A stretch of 8,160 nucleotides of DNA from Ectopseudomonas composti. Its GTDB lineage: Bacteria > Pseudomonadota > Gammaproteobacteria > Pseudomonadales > Pseudomonadaceae. Each line of letters starts with the position of its first letter. Position 1 is the stretch's first letter. Position numbers and translations under genes: made by a program. The stretch lies in the NCBI GenBank assembly GCA_946886245.1, contig CAMPIF010000176.1:1-8160 (forward strand), in the 5' to 3' direction. A model generated the notes under the pieces. That model searched no databases and had not been told where the DNA came from. It was given only the letters and a program-made list of their open reading frames with translations. This document shows, in pieces, positions 1-6,324 of this stretch.

Positions 1-17
1 GAGAGAGGAAGTACAAC

Positions 18-404
18 ATGGCTTACAGTGACAAGGTCATCGACCACTACGAAAACCCGCGTAACGTCGGCAAGCTGAACGCCGAAGACCCTGATGTCGG
101 TACCGGCATGGTCGGCGCGCCCGCCTGCGGCGACGTGATGCGCCTGCAGATCAAGGTCAGCGAGAGCGGCGTTATCGAAGACGCCAAGTTCAAGACCTAC
201 GGTTGCGGTTCCGCTATCGCCTCCAGCTCCCTCGCGACCGAGTGGATGAAGGGCAAGACCCTGGATGAGGCCGAGAGCATCAAGAACACCCAGCTCGCCG
301 AAGAACTGGCGCTGCCGCCGGTGAAGATTCACTGCTCCGTGCTCGCCGAAGATGCCATCAAGGCTGCCGTGCGCGACTACAAGCAGAAGAAAGGCTTGCT
401 CTGA
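18..404 (+). CDS. iscU: Iron-sulfur cluster assembly scaffold protein IscU
   Basis: IscU is the cytoplasmic scaffold on which IscS-derived sulfur and iron are built into [2Fe-2S] clusters before transfer to apo-proteins. The 128-residue product has the full family length. The three cluster cysteines are Cys37 (in an ACGD motif with Asp39), Cys63 (YGCGSA) and Cys106 (HCS, next to His105). The LPPVK motif at residues 99-103 is the known binding site for the HscA chaperone, whose gene lies three genes downstream. The ATG follows a strong Shine-Dalgarno AGGAAG at 6-11. The gene should be preceded by iscS outside the window and is followed by iscA after 13 bases. The isc operon is normally repressed by IscR acting upstream of iscR, which is not visible here. 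Identification is essentially certain. Confidence 0.98.
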   Translation: MAYSDKVIDHYENPRNVGKLNAEDPDVGTGMVGAPACGDVMRLQIKVSESGVIEDAKFKTYGCGSAIASSSLATEWMKGKTLDEAESIKNTQLAEELALPPVKIHCSVLAEDAIKAAVRDYKQKKGLL

Positions 405-417
405 TACGAGGTTTGTA

Positions 418-741
418 ATGGCCATCACCATGTCTGAAGCAGCTGCCCGCCACGTGCAACGCTCTCTTGAAGGGCGCGGCAAGGGTGAGGGCATTCGCCT
501 CGGTGTGCGCACTACCGGTTGTTCCGGCCTGGCCTACGTGCTCGAGTTCGTCGATGAGCTGGCGGCAGAGGATCAGGTATTCGAGAGCCATGGCGTCAAG
601 GTGATCATCGATCCCAAGAGCCTGGTCTATCTCGATGGCACCGAACTGGACTTCGTCAAGGAAGGCCTCAACGAGGGCTTCAAGTTCATCAACCCCAACG
701 TGCGCGGCGAATGCGGTTGCGGCGAAAGCTTCAACGTTTGA
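418..741 (+). CDS. iscA: Iron-sulfur cluster assembly protein IscA (A-type carrier)
   Basis: IscA is an A-type carrier that binds iron or an Fe-S cluster and passes it to target enzymes, especially in [4Fe-4S] maturation. The 107-residue product has the family length. Its three invariant cysteines are Cys35 (TTGCSG) and the C-terminal pair Cys99 and Cys101 (GECGCGESF). The chosen ATG has GAGG at 408-411, six bases upstream. An in-frame ATG at 352 would add 22 residues lying inside iscU and is unlikely. The gene sits between iscU (13-base gap) and hscB (9-base gap) in canonical isc order, which separates it from the paralogues ErpA and SufA. Confidence 0.97.
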   Translation: MAITMSEAAARHVQRSLEGRGKGEGIRLGVRTTGCSGLAYVLEFVDELAAEDQVFESHGVKVIIDPKSLVYLDGTELDFVKEGLNEGFKFINPNVRGECGCGESFNV

Positions 742-750
742 GGCGCTCGC

Positions 751-1272
751 GTGGGTAATCCTTGTCATTTCGCCCTGTTCGACCTGCAGCCGAGCTTCCG
801 TCTCGATATGGAGCAGCTGGCTGTTCGCTATCGTGAGCTGGCGCGTCAGGTTCATCCGGACCGTTTCGCCGATGCCGGTGAGCGTGAGCAGCGCCTTGCG
901 CTCGAGCGCTCGGCCTGCCTCAACGAGGCGTATCAGGTTCTGAAAACGCCGTCCCAGCGTGCGCGCTACCTGCTTGCGATGCGTGGCCCCGAGCTGCCAT
1001 TGGAAGTGACGGTGCAGGATCCTGACTTCCTCCTGCAGCAAATGCAGCTGCGTGAAGAGTTGGAAGAACTGCAGGATGACGCCGATCTCGCCGGTGTCGC
1101 AGCCTTCAAGCGTCGCCTGAAAACTGCGCAGGAGCAGCTCAATGAGCGCTTCGCTGCATGCTGGGATGACGAAGCCCGTCGTGAAGAGGCCGAGCGCCTG
1201 ATGCGCCGCATGCAGTTTCTCGACAAGCTCTCCCATGAAGTGCGCCAGTTAGAAGAGCGCCTCGACGATTAA
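751..1272 (+). CDS. hscB: Fe-S assembly co-chaperone HscB (J-domain protein)
   Basis: HscB is a J-type co-chaperone (Hsc20). It delivers IscU to HscA and stimulates HscA ATPase activity, driving cluster release from the scaffold. The 173-residue product has an N-terminal J domain (about residues 4-75) with the HPD signature at 35-37, followed by a helical C-terminal domain that in the family binds IscU. That part is strongly charged and ends in an acidic ERLDD tail. Translation starts at GTG. This is supported by the N-terminal sequence [12 protein letters not shown], typical of Pseudomonas HscB, and by a GAGGCG ribosome site at 740-745 that overlaps the iscA stop codon. That arrangement suggests translational coupling to iscA. 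A 45-base gap follows before hscA. Confidence 0.97.
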   Translation: MGNPCHFALFDLQPSFRLDMEQLAVRYRELARQVHPDRFADAGEREQRLALERSACLNEAYQVLKTPSQRARYLLAMRGPELPLEVTVQDPDFLLQQMQLREELEELQDDADLAGVAAFKRRLKTAQEQLNERFAACWDDEARREEAERLMRRMQFLDKLSHEVRQLEERLDD

Positions 1273-1317
1273 CCTGCAGGTTGCCACGGCAGCCTGCCTG
1301 ATGACTTCAAGAAGACC

Positions 1318-3183
1318 ATGGCCTTATTGCAGATCGCCGAGCCCGGGCAGAGCCCGCAACCGCACCAGCGTCGTCTGGCGGTGGGTATTGACCTGGGTAC
1401 CACCAACTCGCTGGTGGCCGCTGTGCGTAGCGGCCTGGCCGAGCCCCTGGCCGACGATGACGGCAAGGTCATCCTGCCGTCTGCGGTGCGTTACCACGCT
1501 GGAAGCATCGAGGTCGGCGAAGCGGCCAAGCTGGCGGCTGCCAGCGATCCGCTCAATACCGTGCTGTCGGTCAAGCGCCTGATGGGGCGCGGTATCGCCG
1601 ACGTGCATCAGCTCGGCGAGCAGATGCCCTACCGCTTCGCGGCAGGCGAGTCGCACATGCCCTTCATCGAGACGGTGCAGGGGGCGAAGAGCCCGGTCGA
1701 AGTCTCGGCGGAAATTCTCAGGGCCCTGCGCTTGCGTGCAGAGCAGACCCTGGGCGGTGAGCTGGTCGGCGCGGTGATTACCGTTCCGGCTTATTTCGAT
1801 GACGCCCAGCGTCAGGCCACCAAGGACGCTGCGCGCCTGGCCGGTCTGACCGTGCTGCGTCTGCTCAATGAGCCTACTGCCGCTGCCGTCGCCTACGGAC
1901 TGGATCAGAAGGCCGAAGGTGTGGTCGCCATCTATGACCTGGGCGGCGGTACGTTCGACATTTCCATCCTGCGCCTGACCGGCGGCGTGTTCGAGGTGCT
2001 GGCTACCGGCGGCGACAGCGCGTTGGGTGGTGACGACTTCGATCATGCCGTGGCCGACTGGATCATCCAGCAGGCCGGTATTTCCAGTGATCTCGATCCG
2101 GCGACCCAGCGCAGTCTGCTGCAGGCCGCCTGTGTGGCCAAGGAAGGGCTGACGGATGCCGATAGCGTCGAACTGAGTCACGGTGAGTGGCGCGGTTCGC
2201 TGTCGCGCGGGCAGTTCGAGGCGCTGATCGAGCCGATGGTGGCGCGCAGTCTCAAGGCTTGTCGTCGCGCCGTGCGTGATTCCGGCGTCGAGCTGGAAGA
2301 GGTGGGCGCGGTGGTCATGGTCGGTGGCTCCACCCGCGTGCCGCGTGTGCGTGAGGCCGTCGGCGAGCTGTTCGGTCGTGCGCCGCTGACCAATATCGAT
2401 CCGGACCAGGTGGTGGCCATTGGTGCGGCGATCCAGGCCGATGCCCTGGCCGGCAATCAGCGTGACGATGGTGAAGAGTTGCTGCTGCTGGACGTGATCC
2501 CTCTGTCGCTCGGCCTGGAAACCATGGGCGGGCTGATGGAGAAGGTGATCCCGCGCAACACCACCATCCCGGTGGCGCGCGCGCAGGAATTCACCACTTA
2601 CAAGGATGGCCAGACGGCCATGATGATTCACGTGCTGCAGGGCGAGCGTGAGTTGATCGCCGATTGCCGCTCCCTGGCGCGCTTCGAGTTGCGCGGCATT
2701 CCGCCGATGGTGGCGGGGGCGGCGAAGATTCGCGTGACCTTCCAGGTCGACGCCGACGGCCTGCTCAGCGTTGCCGCGCGGGAGCTGGGTTCCGGTGTCG
2801 AGGCGAGCATTCAGGTCAAGCCGTCTTATGGCCTGACCGATGGCGAAATTGCACGCATGCTGCAGGACTCCTTCCAGAACGCCGGGGACGACAAGGCTGC
2901 TCGCGCGCTGCGTGAGCAGCAGGTCGATGGTCAGCGTCTGATCGAGGCGGTCGAGGCGGCGCTGCAGGCCGATGGCGAGCGCCTGCTGGATGCCGAGGAG
3001 CGCGAGGTCATCGGGCTGCAGGTGCAGGAATTACGCGACCTGCTTGCGGGCAACGATGGTCTGGCGATCGAGCGGCAGACCAAGCGCCTGTCGCAGGTCA
3101 CTGACGCTTTCGCGGCCCGACGCCTGGATTCGACGGTCAAGGCCGCGCTGGCCGGGCGCAATCTGAATGAGATCGAGGAATAA
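1318..3183 (+). CDS. hscA: Fe-S assembly Hsp70 chaperone HscA
   Basis: HscA is a specialised Hsp70 that uses ATP to remodel IscU by binding its LPPVK motif, promoting cluster transfer. The 621-residue product is close to the E. coli protein (about 616). The ATPase domain shows IDLGTTNS at 24-31 (phosphate 1), YDLGGGTFD at 206-214 (phosphate 2), [12 protein letters not shown] at 231-242, and [10 protein letters not shown] at 332-341 (adenosine motif). The interdomain linker is the hydrophobic [12 protein letters not shown] at 388-399. A substrate-binding beta domain and a helical lid follow. Position after hscB and before fdx separates it from DnaK. The ribosome site is modest (AAGAAG at 1309-1314). 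The stop codon is three bases from the fdx start, so coupling is likely. Confidence 0.98.
   Translation: MALLQIAEPGQSPQPHQRRLAVGIDLGTTNSLVAAVRSGLAEPLADDDGKVILPSAVRYHAGSIEVGEAAKLAAASDPLNTVLSVKRLMGRGIADVHQLGEQMPYRFAAGESHMPFIETVQGAKSPVEVSAEILRALRLRAEQTLGGELVGAVITVPAYFDDAQRQATKDAARLAGLTVLRLLNEPTAAAVAYGLDQKAEGVVAIYDLGGGTFDISILRLTGGVFEVLATGGDSALGGDDFDHAVADWIIQQAGISSDLDPATQRSLLQAACVAKEGLTDADSVELSHGEWRGSLSRGQFEALIEPMVARSLKACRRAVRDSGVELEEVGAVVMVGGSTRVPRVREAVGELFGRAPLTNIDPDQVVAIGAAIQADALAGNQRDDGEELLLLDVIPLSLGLETMGGLMEKVIPRNTTIPVARAQEFTTYKDGQTAMMIHVLQGERELIADCRSLARFELRGIPPMVAGAAKIRVTFQVDADGLLSVAARELGSGVEASIQVKPSYGLTDGEIARMLQDSFQNAGDDKAARALREQQVDGQRLIEAVEAALQADGERLLDAEEREVIGLQVQELRDLLAGNDGLAIERQTKRLSQVTDAFAARRLDSTVKAALAGRNLNEIEE
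3175..3180 (+). promoter_or_regulatory. Ribosome binding site deciding the fdx start
   Basis: GAGGAA lies six bases before ATG 3187 and inside the last codons of hscA. An in-frame TTG at 3184 would be only three bases from this site, so the ATG is preferred. Confidence 0.75.
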
Positions 3184-3186
3184 TTG

Positions 3187-3528
3187 ATGCCGCAGGTAAT
3201 TTTTCTGCCTCACGAGCGATTCTGCCCGGATGGCCTGGTGGTGGAGGCCGAGCCTGGAGTTTCCATCCTCGAGCTGGCGCACGAGCACCATATCGAGATG
3301 GAGAGCGCCTGTGGTGGTGTCTGTGCCTGCACCACCTGTCACTGCATCGTGCGCGAGGGCTTCGACTCGCTGAACGAGGCTGACGAGCTGGAAGAGGACT
3401 ACCTGGACAAGGCCTGGGGGCTCGAGGCTCAGTCTCGTCTGGCCTGTCAGGCCATCGTCGGCGAGGAAGATATCACCGTCGAGATTCCCAAGTATTCGCT
3501 CAATCACGCGGCCGAAGCGCCGCACTGA
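3187..3528 (+). CDS. fdx: ISC-type [2Fe-2S] ferredoxin
   Basis: This adrenodoxin-like ferredoxin supplies electrons to the IscS/IscU complex during cluster assembly. The 113-residue product is near the E. coli Fdx length (111). The cluster ligands are Cys42, Cys48, Cys51 and Cys87, in the same spacing and numbering as I recall for E. coli Fdx. Cys46 and Cys53 are additional cysteines near the cluster, also found in the E. coli protein. The stretch REGFDSL followed by DKAWGLE is typical of the ISC family rather than plant-type ferredoxins. The start at ATG 3187 gives an N-terminus MPQVIFLPHE that matches the family. The gene follows hscA almost directly. The 112 bases after its stop contain a palindromic repeat. 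Confidence 0.97.
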   Translation: MPQVIFLPHERFCPDGLVVEAEPGVSILELAHEHHIEMESACGGVCACTTCHCIVREGFDSLNEADELEEDYLDKAWGLEAQSRLACQAIVGEEDITVEIPKYSLNHAAEAPH

Positions 3529-3539
3529 CGGGCATGGCC

Positions 3540-3596
3540 GAGCCCCTCGTCCGGCGCTTCGCGCCACCTTCTCCCGAGGGGAGAAGGGCTCGAGGG
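3540..3596 (+). repeat. Compact palindromic intergenic repeat with two nested hairpins
   Basis: The fdx-iscX spacer holds a dense set of inverted repeats. Hairpin A is GGCGC (3553-3557) / GCGCC (3561-3565) with a TTC loop. Hairpin B is CCTTCTCCC (3567-3575) / GGGAGAAGG (3579-3587), a perfect 9-bp stem with a 3-base loop. Flanking bases can close both into a cloverleaf: CCCTCG (3544-3549) with CGAGGG (3591-3596), or GAGCCC (3540-3545) with GGGCTC (3586-3591). A competing fold pairs CCCCTCG (3543-3549) with CGAGGGG (3575-3581). From memory it resembles a REP-like element of the form 'CCCTCATCC...CACCTTCTCCC..GGGAGAAGG', common between genes in Pseudomonas and relatives. No T-tract follows, so it is not a classical intrinsic terminator; RNA stabilisation or partial attenuation is possible. 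Confidence 0.75.
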
Positions 3597-3640
3597 AAGG
3601 TGTCGCGACGCGACGTTCACGTTAACCAGGAAGCGTCATC

Positions 3641-3841
3641 ATGAGTCTGAAATGGGCCGATGTGCTGGATATCGCCATCGAGTTGAGCGAGCAGAAGCCG
3701 GATGTCGATCCGCGCTACGTCAACTTCGTCGATCTGCACCGCTGGGTCGTGGAGTTGCCGGAGTTCTCCGATGACCCGCAGCGTGGGGGCGAGAAGGTGC
3801 TGGAGGCGATACAGGCCGCCTGGATCGAAGAGCTTGACTGA
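3641..3841 (+). CDS. iscX: Fe-S assembly protein IscX (YfhJ)
   Basis: IscX is a small acidic protein that binds IscS and iron and tunes the rate of cysteine desulfuration, usually as the last gene of the isc operon. The 66-residue product has exactly the E. coli length. It shows the family pattern: LKWADVLDIA at the start, a central DVDPRYVNFVDLHRWV (matching the PDLDP...F.D.H.W region), a DDPQ turn, and an ILEAI..AWIEE-like acidic helix at the end. The ATG is preceded by AGGAAG at 3628-3633 with seven-base spacing. Unlike the other isc genes it is separated from its upstream neighbour by a 112-base spacer carrying a palindromic repeat. No convincing promoter of its own is visible, so it probably depends on read-through. 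Confidence 0.95.
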   Translation: MSLKWADVLDIAIELSEQKPDVDPRYVNFVDLHRWVVELPEFSDDPQRGGEKVLEAIQAAWIEELD

Positions 3842-3843
3842 AA

Positions 3844-3862
3844 CAGGCGCTTACGGCGCCTG
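3844..3862 (+). terminator. Hairpin immediately after iscX (weak terminator candidate)
   Basis: CAGGCGC (3844-3850) pairs with GCGCCTG (3856-3862) around a five-base loop, starting two bases after the iscX stop codon. Only a short TTTT (3871-3874) follows, eight bases after the stem, so termination here alone would be weak. It may act with the second hairpin at 3881-3911 or protect the mRNA 3' end. Confidence 0.4.
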
Positions 3863-3880
3863 CCCTACGCTTTTAACCGG

Positions 3881-3911
3881 AACCCGCGTATAATTCGCGG
3901 GTTTAATTTTT
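3881..3911 (+). terminator. Likely Rho-independent terminator of the isc operon
   Basis: AACCCGCG (3881-3888) and CGCGGGTT (3896-3903) form a perfect 8-bp stem with a seven-base loop. The T-rich stretch TTTAATTTTT (3902-3911) overlaps the end of the stem and runs beyond it. This is the best intrinsic terminator in the window and is well placed to end isc transcripts. The loop contains TATAAT, so the same bases also look like the ndk promoter. A transcript starting from that promoter would lack the left arm and could not form the hairpin. Confidence 0.55.
3889..3894 (+). promoter_or_regulatory. Sigma70 -10 element of the probable ndk promoter
   Basis: A perfect TATAAT lies 48 bases before the ndk start codon, in the only sizeable gap ahead of ndk. 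Transcription would begin near 3901 and give a leader of about 42 bases. The -35 region is poor: with 17-base spacing it reads TACGCT (3866-3871), and no extended -10 TG is present. An activator or the AT-rich surroundings may compensate. The hexamer is confidently seen; its function is inferred. Confidence 0.6.
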
Positions 3912-3942
3912 CGCTTTAACCCTAAAGTTTCTGGAGCTTCAC

Positions 3943-4374
3943 ATGGCTGTTCAACGTACTTTCTCCATCATCAAGCCTGACGCCGTTGCCAAGAACGTCA
4001 TCGGTGAGATCACCACCCGTTTTGAAAAAGCCGGTCTGCGCGTCGTCGCTTCGAAGATGGTGCAACTGTCCGAGCGTGAAGCCGCTGGTTTCTACGCTGA
4101 GCACAGCGAGCGCGGCTTCTTCAAGGACCTGGTTGCCTTCATGACCTCCGGTCCGGTCATCGTTCAGGTTCTGGAAGGCGAAGATGCCGTTCTGAAAAAC
4201 CGTGAGCTGATGGGCGCCACCAACCCGAAAGAAGCGGCTGCCGGCACCATCCGCGCCGATTTCGCCGTGTCCATCGACGAAAACGCCGTTCACGGTTCGG
4301 ACTCCGAAGCTTCCGCTGCGCGCGAGATCGCTTACTTCTTCTCCGCTACCGAGCTGTGCGCGCGCATTCGCTGA
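3943..4374 (+). CDS. ndk: Nucleoside diphosphate kinase
   Basis: Ndk transfers the gamma phosphate from ATP to nucleoside diphosphates through a phosphohistidine intermediate, balancing NTP and dNTP pools in the cytoplasm. The 143-residue product has the usual bacterial length. The N-terminal [10 protein letters not shown] motif and the active-site block NAVHGSDS are intact, with the phosphorylated histidine at position 117. The ribosome site is GGAG at 3933-3936. The gene is the first after a probable terminator/promoter and is followed 26 bases later by rlmN, so it likely heads the ndk-rlmN-pilW-rodZ-ispG unit. Confidence 0.98.
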   Translation: MAVQRTFSIIKPDAVAKNVIGEITTRFEKAGLRVVASKMVQLSEREAAGFYAEHSERGFFKDLVAFMTSGPVIVQVLEGEDAVLKNRELMGATNPKEAAAGTIRADFAVSIDENAVHGSDSEASAAREIAYFFSATELCARIR

Positions 4375-4400
4375 TTGGCGAATGAAGCGAGGGTGAAGCC

Positions 4401-5549
4401 ATGACCAATACCACCGGCAAGATCAACCTGCTGGGCCTGACCCAGCCGGAAATGGAACAGTTCTTCGAGTCCATCGGCGAGAAGCGTTTCCGTGCCGGCC
4501 AGGTTATGAAATGGATTCACCACTTTGGCGTCGATGACTTCGACGCCATGACCAATGTCGGCAAGGTCTTGCGCGAAAAGCTCGAGGCCTCTGCCGAGCT
4601 TCGCGGCCCGGAAGTGGTCAGCGAAAACATTTCCGCCGATGGCACGCGCAAGTGGGTAGTGCGGGTGGCGTCGGGCAGCTGTGTGGAAACCGTGTATATC
4701 CCGCAGAACGGCCGTGGCACCCTGTGTGTGTCGTCGCAGGCCGGTTGCGCCCTGGACTGCAGCTTCTGCTCCACCGGCAAACAAGGCTTCAACAGCGACC
4801 TGACCAGCGCCGAGATCATCGGTCAGGTGTGGATCGCCAACAAATCCTTTGGCAGCGTGCCGGCCAAGGTCGACCGTGCCATCACCAACGTGGTGATGAT
4901 GGGCATGGGCGAGCCGCTGCTGAACTTCGATAACGTCGTCTCTGCCATGCAGATCATGATGGACGACCTTGGCTACGGCATTTCCAAGCGCAAGGTGACC
5001 CTGTCCACCTCCGGCGTGGTGCCGATGATCGACAAGCTGGCTGAAGTCATCGACGTGTCCCTGGCCCTGTCGCTGCACGCGCCCAACGACGAACTGCGCA
5101 ACCAGTTGGTACCGATCAACAAGAAATACCCGCTGGAAGTGCTCCTGGCCGCCTGCAAGCGCTATATCTCCAAGCTTGGCGAGAAGCGTGTGCTGACCAT
5201 CGAGTACACCCTGCTCAAGGGTGTCAACGATCAGCCCGAGCACGCTGAGCAGATGATCGCACTTCTGGCCGATGTACCTTGCAAGATCAACCTGATTCCG
5301 TTTAATCCCTTCCCCTTCTCGGGGTACGAGCGGCCGAGCAATAACGCCATTCGCCGCTTCCAGGACCTGTTGCACAAGGCTGGCCATAACGTCACGGTAC
5401 GTACTACCCGTGGTGACGATATCGATGCTGCCTGTGGCCAGTTGGTTGGCCAGGTCATGGACCGTACTCGGCGCAGCGAGCGTTATATCGCCGTGCGCCA
5501 GTTGGGCAACGAGGCGCAAGAGCCTCATGCTGCCACCAATCGAAATTGA
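4401..5549 (+). CDS. rlmN: Dual-specificity 23S rRNA / tRNA adenine-C2 methyltransferase RlmN
   Basis: RlmN is a radical-SAM enzyme that makes 2-methyladenosine at A2503 of 23S rRNA and at position 37 of some tRNAs, supporting translational accuracy. The 382-residue product has family length. The [4Fe-4S] CX3CX2C motif is Cys116, Cys120 and Cys123 (CALDCSFC). The two catalytic cysteines of the ping-pong mechanism correspond to Cys109 (in TLCVSSQAG) and Cys345 (in DIDAACGQL), matching E. coli Cys118 and Cys355. The SAM-binding GMGEPLLN motif is present, starting near residue 168. The ATG follows a GAGGG ribosome site at 4389-4393. RlmN needs the ISC system encoded upstream for its cluster. RlmN rather than Cfr is indicated by the sequence and by the conserved placement between ndk and the rodZ-ispG genes. 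Confidence 0.97.
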   Translation: MTNTTGKINLLGLTQPEMEQFFESIGEKRFRAGQVMKWIHHFGVDDFDAMTNVGKVLREKLEASAELRGPEVVSENISADGTRKWVVRVASGSCVETVYIPQNGRGTLCVSSQAGCALDCSFCSTGKQGFNSDLTSAEIIGQVWIANKSFGSVPAKVDRAITNVVMMGMGEPLLNFDNVVSAMQIMMDDLGYGISKRKVTLSTSGVVPMIDKLAEVIDVSLALSLHAPNDELRNQLVPINKKYPLEVLLAACKRYISKLGEKRVLTIEYTLLKGVNDQPEHAEQMIALLADVPCKINLIPFNPFPFSGYERPSNNAIRRFQDLLHKAGHNVTVRTTRGDDIDAACGQLVGQVMDRTRRSERYIAVRQLGNEAQEPHAATNRN

Positions 5550-5550
5550 A

Positions 5551-5556
5551 GAGAGG
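5551..5556 (+). promoter_or_regulatory. Ribosome binding site deciding the pilW start
   Basis: GAGAGG lies six bases before ATG 5563 and directly abuts the alternative in-frame ATG at 5557, which would therefore be poorly spaced. The frame is also open upstream into rlmN to an ATG at 5410, which has no such site and would destroy the lipoprotein signal. Confidence 0.7.
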
Positions 5557-5562
5557 ATGTCT

Positions 5563-6324
5563 ATGACCCTGCGCCCAGCGCTGTTGTTGCTCGTTGTCAG
5601 TCTGCTTGCTGGTTGTGTGACCACGGGCGATGTCGACCCCATGCGTACGGCGAAAGGGCGTGACGAAGCACGTGATGCCTATGTGCAACTGGGGCTTGCC
5701 TATATCCAGCAGGGCGATACCCAGCGCGCCAAGGTGCCGCTGAAGAATGCCCTCGATCTGGATTCGTCCAGTGCCGACGCGCATGCCGCCTTGGCTCTGG
5801 CCTTCCAGCTGGAGATGGAACCGAAGCTGGCCGATGAGCATTTTCGCAAGGCGCTGTCCCAGCGCTCGGATGATGCCCGCCTGCTCAACAATTACGGTGG
5901 CTTCCTGTTCGAGCAGAAGCGCTACAAGGAGGCGATGAGCACGTACCTCAAGGCCGCCGAGGACAACCTCTATCCGGAGCGCTCGCGGGTTTTCGAGAAC
6001 CTGGGTATGACTGCTGTGCAACTCGGCCAGCGCGAGCAGGCCAAAGAATACTTCCAGCGCGCCTTGCGCCTGAGTAGCAGACAGCCGCGCGCATTGCTGG
6101 AAATGGCGGCGATGTCCTACGAGGACAAAGAATACGTACCGGCTCGTGCCTACTACGACAGCTACAGCGAAATAGCGCCACAGAATGCGCGCAGCCTGCT
6201 GCTCGGCGCGCGCCTGGCCGAGGTGTTCGAGGATCGTGATCGGGCCGCCAGCCTGGGTCTGCAGTTGCGTCGCCTGTATCCGGCCTCTCAGGAATATCAG
6301 CAATTTGTTTCGGGGCAACAATGA
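5563..6324 (+). CDS. pilW: Type IV pilus biogenesis/stability lipoprotein PilW (P. aeruginosa PilF), secretin pilotin
   Basis: This is the TPR lipoprotein called PilF in P. aeruginosa and PilW in general annotation. It is an outer-membrane pilotin that helps the PilQ secretin localise and multimerise, and so is needed for type IV pilus extension. The 253-residue product begins with a lipoprotein signal ending in the lipobox LAGC, with the lipidated Cys at residue 18 followed by Val, consistent with outer-membrane sorting. The rest is consecutive TPR-like helix pairs (about residues 40-245), with patterns such as ADAHAALALAFQLEMEPKLA and NNYGGFLFEQKRYKEA; the P. aeruginosa structure has six TPRs. 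It starts 13 bases after rlmN and overlaps rodZ by four bases. The other pilus genes lie elsewhere. Confidence 0.95.
   Translation: MTLRPALLLLVVSLLAGCVTTGDVDPMRTAKGRDEARDAYVQLGLAYIQQGDTQRAKVPLKNALDLDSSSADAHAALALAFQLEMEPKLADEHFRKALSQRSDDARLLNNYGGFLFEQKRYKEAMSTYLKAAEDNLYPERSRVFENLGMTAVQLGQREQAKEYFQRALRLSSRQPRALLEMAAMSYEDKEYVPARAYYDSYSEIAPQNARSLLLGARLAEVFEDRDRAASLGLQLRRLYPASQEYQQFVSGQQ

Noticed and set aside
352..417. N-terminal extension of iscA from an ATG at 352
   Set aside because: It would overlap iscU and add 22 residues absent from the IscA family; ATG 418 has its own ribosome site.
358..1236. Antisense open frame (292 codons) across iscA and hscB
   Set aside because: It is fully covered by two sense genes with intact catalytic or binding residues; no independent evidence supports it.
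1273..1317. hscB-hscA spacer as a possible internal promoter or attenuator
   Set aside because: The 45 bases contain no convincing -10/-35 pair or hairpin with a T-tract.
1324..2631. Antisense open frame (435 codons) across hscA
   Set aside because: It mirrors hscA codon structure on the other strand; the composition (His, Gln, Arg, Thr) is typical of antisense shadows, and no motif is visible.
3602..3614. GTCGCGAC palindrome and adjoining GCGAC copy before iscX, as a possible operator
   Set aside because: It is short, GC-rich and without any nearby promoter; it does not resemble an IscR or Fur site.
5410..5562. N-terminal extension of pilW from an ATG at 5410
   Set aside because: It would overlap rlmN by 140 bases and bury the lipoprotein signal and LAGC lipobox inside the protein.
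4332..5642. Long antisense open frame (436 codons) covering rlmN
   Set aside because: It is antisense to a clear rlmN gene, is rich in His/Gln/Gly/Ala as expected of a shadow of a high-GC gene, and shows no recognisable domain or ribosome site.
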